Shown here piece by piece: positions 1 to 6,244 of a stretch of 9,504 nt of DNA. Under the pieces are notes generated by a model. It had not been told where the DNA came from, did not search any database, and saw only the letters and a list, made by a program, of their open reading frames with translations. Origin of the DNA: Saprospiraceae bacterium. Its GTDB lineage: Bacteria; Bacteroidota; Bacteroidia; Chitinophagales; Saprospiraceae. The stretch spans positions 1 through 9,504 of the forward strand of contig JAEUUM010000005.1 of assembly GCA_016787375.1 (NCBI GenBank). The letters run 5' to 3'. A program made the translations under genes and the position numbers. Each line of letters opens with the position of its first letter. Position 1 is the stretch's first letter.

Positions 1-1
1 G

Positions 2-214
2 GGTACAGGTACCGCTGTATGGTGGGAAGGTTTGCAAAACGGAATGGTGTTTGGGATACCACAAATTGGAATGAAAGGACTTGATGGTAAATATCTTGAA
101 AATCAGCAATTAGAGCCGGATATCAAGGTTGCCAATGATCCGGGTATAGTAAGTAAAGGCAGAGACCAACAACTGGAGGCCGCAGTCAAAGAACTATTAA
201 ATCAAATAAAATAA
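2..214 (+). CDS. C-terminal end of a tricorn-type S41 peptidase (5' partial)
   Basis: Only the last 70 codons are in the window; the reading frame is open from base 2, so the gene continues to the left. The visible part reads GTGTAVWWEGLQNG, then FGIPQIGMKGLDG, then LENQQLEPDIKV, and ends in a short helix rich in Gln, Glu and Lys (GRDQQLEAAVKELLNQIK). The order gift-wrapping glycines, 'GIPQIG', 'LEPDIKV-NDP' and 'GRDQQLEAAV' is typical of the end of the S41 catalytic domain in large Bacteroidota tricorn-like proteases. In that family N-terminal PD40 propellers precede a PDZ and an S41 domain and the enzyme degrades peptides, usually outside the cytoplasm. The catalytic serine and the propellers lie outside the window and cannot be checked. 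A simpler carboxy-terminal-processing S41 peptidase is the alternative, but the LEPDIKV ending favours the tricorn type. A hairpin terminator follows about 110 bp downstream. Confidence 0.8.
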   Translation, partial: GTGTAVWWEGLQNGMVFGIPQIGMKGLDGKYLENQQLEPDIKVANDPGIVSKGRDQQLEAAVKELLNQIK

Positions 215-322
215 TCGGCATATCGGTTTTTTACTAAATCGCTGAACCCTTGTCTAATCCTGAACTAGATTTACACAATAGACCAAAGGACTGCCTCTAA
301 TCTGCAAGAATCATTAAACAGA

Positions 323-355
323 CAGCCCCTTGCTTTGCATGGGGCTGATTGTTTT
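323..355 (+). terminator. Rho-independent terminator after the S41 gene
   Basis: CAGCCCC (323-329) pairs with GGGGCTG (341-347). Inside, TGC (331-333) pairs with GCA (337-339) around a TTT loop, with a single T/T mismatch between the two stems. ATTGTTTTT follows. The T tract is on the plus-strand side, so it best ends the S41 transcript. The minus-strand gene ending at 365 runs into the same hairpin, but its tail there (tctgttta) is a poorer U tract, so termination for that side is only possible. Confidence 0.7.
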
Positions 356-364
356 TGATAACAG

Positions 365-2137
365 TTATTTTGTAATGATCAATCTCTCAGATTGCACCAA
401 CCTAAACCCATCAAAAAGCTGCAAAAGGTAGATACCGTTGATCAAAGCTGATACATCCAATTCCTGAGGTAATTCTGATCGGTTCACATCTCTTAACAGT
501 ACTGTTTTGCCGAGTATATCACTCACCATGATTTTGAGTCTGCTGCGTGGCGAACCATATTTAATTAACACATTCAATTTATCTTTTACAGGGTTCGGAT
601 AAATCATGATCTCACCACCTTCTTTCAAATCTTCCTCTGTACTCACAGACCATGCCCCAAATGTTTTACATGCTGTATCACTGCCATATTGATTGGACAC
701 TGTTAAGCATACATCATATTCGCCTTTTTTCTGGTATACATGCACCGGATTTACTTCTGTTGAGATCTCACCATCGCCAAATGTCCAATACCAACTCATT
801 GGCTCTCTGAATGATAAATCAGTAAACTCTTTTGAAAATGGCATCAATGTATCATGGTTGATGCGAAACCTGGCTTTGGGTATATTATCGATACCCAAGG
901 TGTCACATGCTGACCCATCAATCGGTCCTAAACGATAGTTTGGGAAGTTTGGCAAGGAGCCCCCTCCATTGCCTTTTGGTAACTTTAAGCCAGGAAATAT
1001 AAATTTGCACGCTTTCCCTTTTTTGTCAGGGAAATTTATGTACGGCAAAAAATCAGCAAGACTCGAAGTAGTAATATAAATCTTACCATCAGGTGCCAAT
1101 GCCCCCACTGCAAAATTGGTATACGGATATTTAGGGTCCGTATAACCTACTGTATCAGCTGATGCCTTCAGGCTTGCCAAATCGGGAGTATTCAAGTCAA
1201 ATTGTATGACATGGTATCCCGTCATGACATACATAAACCTACTGTTGGGTGAAATGACCACATCACCAATAGGTGCCTCATAAGGCATATCAATGTATCT
1301 AAAATTGCTCAACTCTCCCATACATCGGTCAAAATCATATACCTGTATACCAAAAGTTGGATCAATATGGCAATATTTAGTACCGTCAGGTGTAAATACG
1401 CTTCCTCCATCATAAGCAATCAATTTTGGAATCGGGAATTCCTGATACCAAGGCCCATGAATTCCACTTGAATCAATTAGAAATTTCAACAATTTGCCTG
1501 TTTGATCTCTTTGTGTTATGAACCACCAGTCCCTGCCATTTGCATGACGACAAGCAGTTGTGTTTAATGATATCATGGTATCCGTCCAAACAGTTTGGCG
1601 TTTCTTCGTGACTCTGCCATTAGGATGTGCCTTATCAAATTCAATTTCTGAATAAGTAATGTATTTGGTAGTAAAAATGGGTTGATCAACAAAAATTGTG
1701 TCAATCAAAGGCAATAACAAATAATACTTGTCTTTTGCTATCGGTAAAAAAATGGCAGAATTGGTAAACGGATAACCAGATTTATAATAAGGATAAATAT
1801 CATTTATGGACATTTCTGAAATACTGTCACCATTCTCCATGATTTGAAAACTCGAATCTGCTAAATGAATTCCATTGGTGTACATCAATAACTTACCATT
1901 TTCATCAGAATAAGAAGCATTGCAACCTCTCATCGATAACTTTTTGTTAATTGTGCTCAAATAAACTTCTTCATTCGTAAAATTGCATTTAAATGAGTTG
2001 TCGTATAATGGCCCATTTGGGACTTGATATATTGAACCATGTATCCAATTATAATCGCCTAAATCTGAATTTTGACCAATACTCAATTCACATAGCCCTA
2101 TAAGGGCTATGTGAATAATAATTCTTAACATTTTCAT
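365..2137 (-). CDS. Secreted beta-propeller/PKD protein with T9SS sorting domain
   Basis: This 590-aa exported protein has an unknown molecular role. Residues 1-22 are a signal peptide (hydrophobic IIIHIALIGLCEL core, cleavage likely near IGQ). Residues about 25-405 look like a propeller-type repeat domain found in many Saprospiraceae/Chitinophagales secreted proteins: it has 'YSDENGKLLMYTNG' near 76-89, blade-like strands such as SVFTPDGTKY, VVISPNSRFMYV and GALAPDGKIYIT, and the closing phrase SLPNFPNYRLGP (394-405). Residues about 422-494 are a PKD domain (WYWTFGDGE, then NPVHVYQKKGEYDVCLTVSN). Residues about 510-590 are a type A T9SS sorting domain (IYPNP at 512-516, DVSALINGIYLL near 561-572), so export through T9SS to the surface or medium is expected. 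The start ATG overlaps the stop of the upstream gene by 4 bp (ATGA), so the two were probably co-transcribed. A second ATG two codons in is also possible. There are no catalytic motifs, so adhesion or binding is an inference only. Confidence 0.85.
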   Translation of the reverse strand: MKMLRIIIHIALIGLCELSIGQNSDLGDYNWIHGSIYQVPNGPLYDNSFKCNFTNEEVYLSTINKKLSMRGCNASYSDENGKLLMYTNGIHLADSSFQIMENGDSISEMSINDIYPYYKSGYPFTNSAIFLPIAKDKYYLLLPLIDTIFVDQPIFTTKYITYSEIEFDKAHPNGRVTKKRQTVWTDTMISLNTTACRHANGRDWWFITQRDQTGKLLKFLIDSSGIHGPWYQEFPIPKLIAYDGGSVFTPDGTKYCHIDPTFGIQVYDFDRCMGELSNFRYIDMPYEAPIGDVVISPNSRFMYVMTGYHVIQFDLNTPDLASLKASADTVGYTDPKYPYTNFAVGALAPDGKIYITTSSLADFLPYINFPDKKGKACKFIFPGLKLPKGNGGGSLPNFPNYRLGPIDGSACDTLGIDNIPKARFRINHDTLMPFSKEFTDLSFREPMSWYWTFGDGEISTEVNPVHVYQKKGEYDVCLTVSNQYGSDTACKTFGAWSVSTEEDLKEGGEIMIYPNPVKDKLNVLIKYGSPRSRLKIMVSDILGKTVLLRDVNRSELPQELDVSALINGIYLLQLFDGFRLVQSERLIITK

Positions 2138-2811
2138 TGCTTGATTATCTTCTTAATTATTGGTTCTAAACCATCGCTCTTATATTTGATGTAATACATT
2201 CCTGAAGCCAAATTGCTTATATCCAGTTCAGCTCTTGATTGTATTTTAAACTTAATTTCTGTAATTAGAAAACCATTTGTATTGTACAAACTAAATGTTC
2301 CATCTGAATCGATGTTTGTTTCCAAAAACAATTTATCACCTGCCGGGTTCGGATAAATTTTAAAATTTTCTTTAGAATCCAAAGTATTTGTTTCTCTTGC
2401 TATAATAGGTGCAGTACAGGTGTCAAAACCATACGAAAAAGTGTCTATTTTGGCTCGTGCTATAAATACTGCATCTCCACCATAACCCCAGCATTGGTTG
2501 GCAATAATGGTCAGTGTATCTTTTAACCCATTTACTATGGCTTGTGAATTTCTGTTTAGCTGAACGTTCCAAACATACTTGTCATTTCGTTCCCATGCAT
2601 TGTTTGGCGAGATAGAATTAAGAATGTTTCTTGCTACCAGAAGTCTTGTTTCGCGTAGAGAATCTAACGTTTTTTCAATCAATAAGCTTTGCGATATCAA
2701 AGATTGCTTTGTTGAAAGATAAGCCAACCTTAAGGTTCTGTAATAATTCGCTACAACTTCTGTTGTGTCAACTATTTTGTCGTATAGGATTGCGATTGTA
2801 TCTGAAACCAT
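2134..2811 (-). CDS. T9SS sorting-domain protein lacking a signal peptide; probable 3' stump
   Basis: The open frame is 225 aa. Residues about 148-225 form a type A T9SS sorting domain (IYPNP at 152-156, ELDISNLASGMYYIKY near 195-210). Before it, IANQCWGYGGDAVFIARA (103-120) matches a recurring phrase just upstream of sorting domains in large Bacteroidota surface proteins, where it reads roughly 'IAxQCPxxGGxAVYxARxL'. The N-terminus (MVSDTIAILYDKIVD...) is polar and has no hydrophobic core, so Sec export is not predicted, although a T9SS cargo needs Sec export first. Upstream in the same frame there is a TAG at 2824-2826 and another stop shortly beyond, and no promoter of the TAnnTTTG type is seen nearby. 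I therefore read it as the surviving 3' end of a longer cargo gene that lost its 5' part, possibly non-functional. Less likely, it is a short protein exported another way. The frame itself has stayed open, so decay is recent or the stump is tolerated. Confidence 0.6.
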   Translation of the reverse strand: MVSDTIAILYDKIVDTTEVVANYYRTLRLAYLSTKQSLISQSLLIEKTLDSLRETRLLVARNILNSISPNNAWERNDKYVWNVQLNRNSQAIVNGLKDTLTIIANQCWGYGGDAVFIARAKIDTFSYGFDTCTAPIIARETNTLDSKENFKIYPNPAGDKLFLETNIDSDGTFSLYNTNGFLITEIKFKIQSRAELDISNLASGMYYIKYKSDGLEPIIKKIIKQ

Positions 2812-2931
2812 ATTAATCTGATTCTATTTTTGATTAATTTATTCCAATAAGTTTGGCTTAAGCCCCTGGGGTGTGACTTGAGTAAGCTTGATGGAATATC
2901 ATGAACAAGTAATACAAACAACACCCAATAT

Positions 2932-2957
2932 TGAACTGCCTCCCCCTGATAGTGGAA
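2932..2957. mobile_element. Possible IS3-family terminal inverted repeat remnant
   Basis: The string TGAACTGCC (2932-2940) is followed by TCCCCC and TGATAGTGGAAA. Many IS3-family elements have ends that start with TG, carry a TGAACTGCC-CCC block and a TAGTGGA block, so this resembles one end of such an element. No transposase frame and no opposite end are seen on either side, so at most it is a scar. It lies about 120 bp upstream of the truncated T9SS gene. The match is from memory of family ends, not from a database search, and could be chance. Confidence 0.3.
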
Positions 2958-3050
2958 ATTAGATTTCGTACAAATCTGAATTCTTCTCTGTAATTCTGTT
3001 TTGCTTTAATGACGGGCAGTTTTTAAGATTAGAAATAATAAACCAGCCGT

Positions 3051-3079
3051 AATATAGTGTTTTTTAGGGTAGTTGTCAA
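3051..3079 (-). promoter_or_regulatory. Sigma70-like promoter match facing the T9SS stump
   Basis: On the minus strand TTGACA (3074-3079) and TATATT (3051-3056) are separated by exactly 17 bp, a near-consensus enterobacterial sigma70 promoter. It would transcribe toward the T9SS pair about 240 bp away. The primary sigma factor of Bacteroidota prefers TTTG/TAnnTTTG, so activity here is doubtful and AT-rich sequence gives chance matches. Confidence 0.25.
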
Positions 3080-3105
3080 GGGGATAATGAAGTTTTGTCG
3101 GATTC

Positions 3106-3133
3106 AGTTGAAAGTTGAAATTGGAGAGTTGAG
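3106..3133 (+). repeat. Four degenerate 7-nt tandem units
   Basis: The units are AGTTGAA, AGTTGAA, ATTGGAG and AGTTGAG, in register without gaps. The first two are identical and the fourth differs at one position. Similar GTTGAAA/GTTGAGA heptamer tracts occur in intergenic DNA of other Bacteroidota as far as I recall. No role is known to me. Confidence 0.6.
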
Positions 3134-3341
3134 ATTTTTTTTCTTTCCGTTCAATATTATTAACAAAACTTTCTGTTTTGTTTAGACATCAAATACTTGG
3201 AGTACTAAATCTTTATTGACCTGCTAAGTAATTGGTTTTTGGCTTTCCAACAAGAAAAACAGGGATGTATTGATAATAAAGGCTTCTTCTTCAATTACAT
3301 TGATTTTACAATCGCGTGACCTAAAAGGCTGATTGATTGTT

Positions 3342-3349
3342 TAAATTTG
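3342..3349 (+). promoter_or_regulatory. Bacteroidota -7 element for the PD40/M28/GNAT operon
   Basis: TAAATTTG fits TAnnTTTG exactly and lies 23 bp before the ATG at 3373, which would give a leader of roughly 15-20 nt. No exact -33 TTTG is visible at the usual distance. The placement argues against the upstream in-frame TTG at 3337 as the start, because that codon would lie ahead of the transcript. Confidence 0.5.
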
Positions 3350-3372
3350 CATCTTATCAAAAATCATTTGGA

Positions 3373-4413
3373 ATGAAATTTAAAATTTTGGTAGTTTTTA
3401 TGTTTTCAGGGATTTTTCTTCAAGCCCAAAATACTGAAAAACACCTTAAAAACATCACTCAAATCACAGATGGTGGTGACAATGCCGAAGCCTACTGGAG
3501 CTTTAACAATAAATATCTGACTTTTCAAAGCAACAACAAAGCCTGGGGGCTTGAGTGCGATCAGATTTTTAACATGGATGTTAAAAAGGCGATGAAAAAT
3601 TCAAAGCTCAAACCTCAAATGATCAGCTCCGGTAAAGGCCGCACAACTTGCTCATATTTCATGCCCGACAATAAGCATATTCTTTATGCTTCCACCCATC
3701 TTGGAGGAGATAAATGCCCTCAAGATCCACCAAGAGGACCAAAGTATTTGTGGGGCATATTTGATTCGTATGACATTTTTGTTGCAGATCTTACCGGCAA
3801 AATTGTGAAGCAACTCACCAACACACCGGGTTATGATGCCGAAGCAACCGTTTCACCTAAAGGTGACAAAATAGTTTTTACCAGTACCCGAAGTGGTGAT
3901 CTTGAACTTTGGACCATGGACATCGATGGCAAAAACCAGAAACAAGTGACTTCAGGTTTAGGGTATGATGGTGGTGCTTTTTTCTCACCCGATGGTAAAA
4001 AGTTGGTTTTCAGAGCTTCAAGACCCAAAACACCCGAGGAAATTCAAGAATATAAGGAGTATCTGGCTAAAGGTCTGGTCGCCCCAACTACCATGGATAT
4101 CTACACTTGTAATGTTGATGGTTCTGACCTCAAACAAATTACCAACCTTGGAAAAGCAAGCTGGGCACCATTTTACCACCCAAGCGGGAAAAAAATATTG
4201 TTTTCAAGCAATCATGCTTCAACAAAAGGTTACGATTTTCAACTTTATATGATCAATGAGGATGGTACCGGACTTGAGCAAATTACCACGGAAAGTGTTT
4301 TTAACTCCTTCCCAATGTTTTCACCGGATGGCAAAAAACTTTGTTTCTCTTCAAACAGAAACAACAAAGGCACAAGAGACACCAATTTATTTATAGCAGA
4401 ATGGATCGACTAA
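3373..4413 (+). CDS. Exported PD40/TolB-like beta-propeller protein
   Basis: This 346-aa protein has a signal peptide (MKFKILVVFMFSGIFLQAQ; cleavage likely after residue 18 or 19) and then a propeller built of PD40 (WD40-like, TolB/DPP IV N-terminal type) blades. Clear blades are EATVSPKGDKIVFTSTRSG (about 158-175), AFFSPDGKKLVFRASR (202-217), PFYHPSGKKILFSSN (266-280) and PMFSPDGKKLCFSSNRN (314-330), each followed by a '(D/N)xDG..L.QIT' strand. Such propellers bind proteins or peptides, and in tricorn and DPP IV they gate access to a protease. No hydrolase domain is present here, but the very next gene is an exported PDZ peptidase whose start codon shares a base with this stop (TAATG). A function in presenting or sensing substrate for that peptidase is inferred. 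I chose ATG 3373 because it begins the signal peptide and sits just after a -7 element; the 12 extra residues from TTG 3337 add nothing recognisable. Confidence 0.85.
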   Translation: MKFKILVVFMFSGIFLQAQNTEKHLKNITQITDGGDNAEAYWSFNNKYLTFQSNNKAWGLECDQIFNMDVKKAMKNSKLKPQMISSGKGRTTCSYFMPDNKHILYASTHLGGDKCPQDPPRGPKYLWGIFDSYDIFVADLTGKIVKQLTNTPGYDAEATVSPKGDKIVFTSTRSGDLELWTMDIDGKNQKQVTSGLGYDGGAFFSPDGKKLVFRASRPKTPEEIQEYKEYLAKGLVAPTTMDIYTCNVDGSDLKQITNLGKASWAPFYHPSGKKILFSSNHASTKGYDFQLYMINEDGTGLEQITTESVFNSFPMFSPDGKKLCFSSNRNNKGTRDTNLFIAEWID

Positions 4414-5651
4414 TGAAAAAATTTATCTTCTTCATGTTTTTTGCTTTGAACGCAATATTTTTTACCAACAATTTGGTTGGTCAAAATACCGATGTGGCCA
4501 GAATCAAATCGCACATATCATACCTTGCCTCAGATAAACTTGAAGGTCGGGCACCAGGTACAAAAGGTGAAAAACTTGCCATAAAGTACATTTCCTCTGA
4601 GTTTAAGAAATCTGGCTTGAAACCCGCCGGAACCAAAGGCTTTATTCAAAAATTTGACTATAAATATAATACCAATCCGCATGATACTACTGGCAAGAGT
4701 TTTGTGCAAAAGAAGGGGAGTAACGTCATTGGATACCTTGATAACGGTGCTGCATACACTGTAGTAGTTGGTGGACATTTTGACCATTTGGGTCTAGGCC
4801 ATCATGGATCCGCACTCGATACCGATACCGGTGTTCACAATGGTGCTGATGACAATGCATCAGGTACCGCGGGAGTATTGGAGCTGGCAAGGTATTTTGC
4901 CGAAAATGGTATTAAAGAGTCAAATAATTTCATTTTTATTTGCTTTTCAGCTGAGGAGGATGGCTTGGTTGGATCTAAGCATTTCACACAAATACCCACC
5001 GTAAACATTGACCAAATCAACTACATGATCAACATGGACATGATTGGAAGGCTCGATGCAAAAACCATGAAACTGATGATATATGGTGTTGGAACAAGTC
5101 CTCAGTTTGCCGGACTGATTGACACCAATGATCGAAGATTCAGCTATGTTATTGATTCTTCAGGAGTTGGTCCAACGGATCATACTTCATTTTACTTGAA
5201 GAATATTCCTGTTTTGAACTTTTTTACAGGACAACACAGTGACTATCACAAAGCGACTGATGATGTTGAAAAAATTAATTTCGAGGGGGAAGCAAATATC
5301 TTGAAATATATTTCAGAAATCATTCTAAAACTTGACAATAAAGGTAAGTTGGCATTCACCCCTACAAAACAAAAACAACAAGAGGGCAGGTCAAGATATA
5401 AAGTTTCAATGGGCATAATGCCAGACTATACTGCAACAGTAAATGGTCTTAGAGTGGATGCCGTAACCGATGGCAAACCTGCTCAAAAAGCAGGCTTATT
5501 GGGTGGAGATATCATTGAGGCGATGGACTCCAAACCAATCAAAGATGTTTATGAATACATGAACCAATTGAGTACCTACAAAAAAGGTGATACCGCCTTG
5601 ATAAAAGTCAAAAGAGGCGAAAAGTCATTGGAATTCAAAGTTACTTTTTAA
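4413..5651 (+). CDS. Exported M28 aminopeptidase with C-terminal PDZ domain
   Basis: This 412-aa zinc peptidase probably acts in the periplasm or at the cell surface, removing N-terminal residues from peptides. A signal peptide (MKKFIFFMFFALNAIFF) ends near GQ at 23-24. The M28 ligand set is complete: H122 in GGHFDHLG (with D124), the Asp of GADDNASG (146/147), the general base and ligand pair E181-E182 in FSAEEDG, D209 in NMDMIGR, and H279 in SDYHKATDD. The region 41-50 (DKLEGRAPGT) is the usual entry of this family. Residues about 328-410 are a PDZ domain (VDAVTDGKPAQKAGLLGGDII, then MDSKPIKD), a module that binds C-terminal peptide tails. It is translationally coupled to the propeller gene before it (TAATG) and followed 10 bp later by an acetyltransferase. 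ATG 4413 is preferred because it opens the signal peptide; ATG 4401 would add only MDRL. Substrate specificity cannot be read from sequence. Confidence 0.92.
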   Translation: MKKFIFFMFFALNAIFFTNNLVGQNTDVARIKSHISYLASDKLEGRAPGTKGEKLAIKYISSEFKKSGLKPAGTKGFIQKFDYKYNTNPHDTTGKSFVQKKGSNVIGYLDNGAAYTVVVGGHFDHLGLGHHGSALDTDTGVHNGADDNASGTAGVLELARYFAENGIKESNNFIFICFSAEEDGLVGSKHFTQIPTVNIDQINYMINMDMIGRLDAKTMKLMIYGVGTSPQFAGLIDTNDRRFSYVIDSSGVGPTDHTSFYLKNIPVLNFFTGQHSDYHKATDDVEKINFEGEANILKYISEIILKLDNKGKLAFTPTKQKQQEGRSRYKVSMGIMPDYTATVNGLRVDAVTDGKPAQKAGLLGGDIIEAMDSKPIKDVYEYMNQLSTYKKGDTALIKVKRGEKSLEFKVTF

Positions 5652-5661
5652 CTGAAATATT

Positions 5662-6162
5662 GTGTCTGTAGAAATTTCAGAAATAAAAGATACAGGGGAA
5701 TTACTATTGATTCGAAACTTGGCATTACGTATATGGCCACCAACTTTTGAAAAGATATTGTCAGAAGAGCAGATTACTTACATGCTTGATAGAATGTACA
5801 GCATGGCTTCTCTTGAAAAGCAATTTGAGAACGGTCACAAGTTTCTTCTTTTATCAGAAAATGAGCAACCGATTGGATTTTTAGCATACGAGTTGAATTA
5901 TGCAGAATTGAGTCAGATCAAGATCCATAAATTATACTTAATACCGGAGCTGCAAGGCAAAGGATATGGGAAGAAGTTGCTCAAACATGCTGAAAACCTG
6001 GCGCAAGTCAACACCCAGCTTTCCATGGTTTTAAACGTTAACAAGTATAATCCAGCCATTGAATTCTACAAAAATTATGGTTTTGAGATTATAGCCGAGG
6101 AAGTCATTGATATAGGTGCAGGTTTTATCATGGATGATTACCAAATGAAGAAAACATTGTAA
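5662..6162 (+). CDS. GNAT-family N-acetyltransferase
   Basis: This cytoplasmic enzyme of 166 aa transfers an acetyl group from acetyl-CoA to an amine of unknown identity. Motif A is clear: IHKLYLIPELQGKGYGKKLL (88-107), with the pyrophosphate-binding Q98-G99-K100-G101-Y102-G103. Motif B follows in LNVNKYNPAIEFYKNYGF (124-141), where N127 and Y135/F136 sit at family-typical positions. The N-terminal helix region with WPPTFEKILSEEQ (25-37) resembles small-molecule or polyamine-type acetyltransferases, but that is a weak guide. There is no ATG near the front. The start taken is GTG 5662, which gives a gap of 10 bp from the peptidase stop and a full-length GNAT fold. The spacing implies membership of the same operon, yet a functional tie to exported peptidases is not obvious. 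No terminator follows, so the transcript may run into the next gene. Confidence 0.88.
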   Translation: MSVEISEIKDTGELLLIRNLALRIWPPTFEKILSEEQITYMLDRMYSMASLEKQFENGHKFLLLSENEQPIGFLAYELNYAELSQIKIHKLYLIPELQGKGYGKKLLKHAENLAQVNTQLSMVLNVNKYNPAIEFYKNYGFEIIAEEVIDIGAGFIMDDYQMKKTL

Positions 6163-6214
6163 AATCAAACACACATATTATTTTCTTTAGTGCATACTAA
6201 AATCAAAATATTAT

Positions 6215-6222
6215 TATATTTG
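6215..6222 (+). promoter_or_regulatory. Bacteroidota -7 element for the DUF1761 gene
   Basis: TATATTTG fits TAnnTTTG exactly, 22 bp before ATG 6245. The upstream CTTTAG at 6185-6190 is only a partial fit to a -33 TTTG. This suggests the gene can be transcribed independently of the GNAT operon. Confidence 0.55.
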
Positions 6223-6244
6223 TTGAAACTAAAACAAACACAGT

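Larger units (their letters stand above)
2812..3341. other. Gene-poor gap between divergent units
   Basis: About 530 bp between the T9SS stump (-) and the PD40 gene (+) carry no ORF I would call. Contents seen are: an exact 10-bp palindrome GGCTTAAGCC (2855-2864), an IS3-like terminus string from 2932, a small inverted repeat AGATTT/AAATCT (2961-2966 and 2972-2977), a sigma70-like minus-strand promoter match (3051-3079) and four 7-nt tandem units (3106-3133). A minus-strand frame is open for 77 codons (2775-3005), but it has no ATG and no domain I recognise. Confidence 0.6.

Noticed and set aside
2855..2864. GGCTTAAGCC palindrome as an operator
   Set aside because: It is a single exact 10-bp palindrome with no second copy and no adjacent regulator gene, so it cannot be supported as a regulatory site.
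2961..2977. AGATTT/AAATCT inverted repeat as an attachment site or terminator
   Set aside because: A 6-bp AT-rich stem without a T tract, partner site or integrase is too weak to call.
2775..3005. 77-codon open frame on the minus strand overlapping the 5' end of the T9SS stump
   Set aside because: It has no ATG and no recognised domain, and it runs through the IS-like string into another gene in a different frame. It is more likely chance, or at most degraded IS end sequence.
3087..3185. Small plus-strand frame starting ATG at 3087 (about 32 codons)
   Set aside because: It spans the heptamer repeat and a T-rich run, encodes a low-complexity Phe-rich peptide, and has no promoter or ribosome site.
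3965..4252. 95-aa plus-strand frame inside the PD40 gene
   Set aside because: The PD40 frame carries repeated SPDGKK blades over these bases, so the alternative is a shadow.
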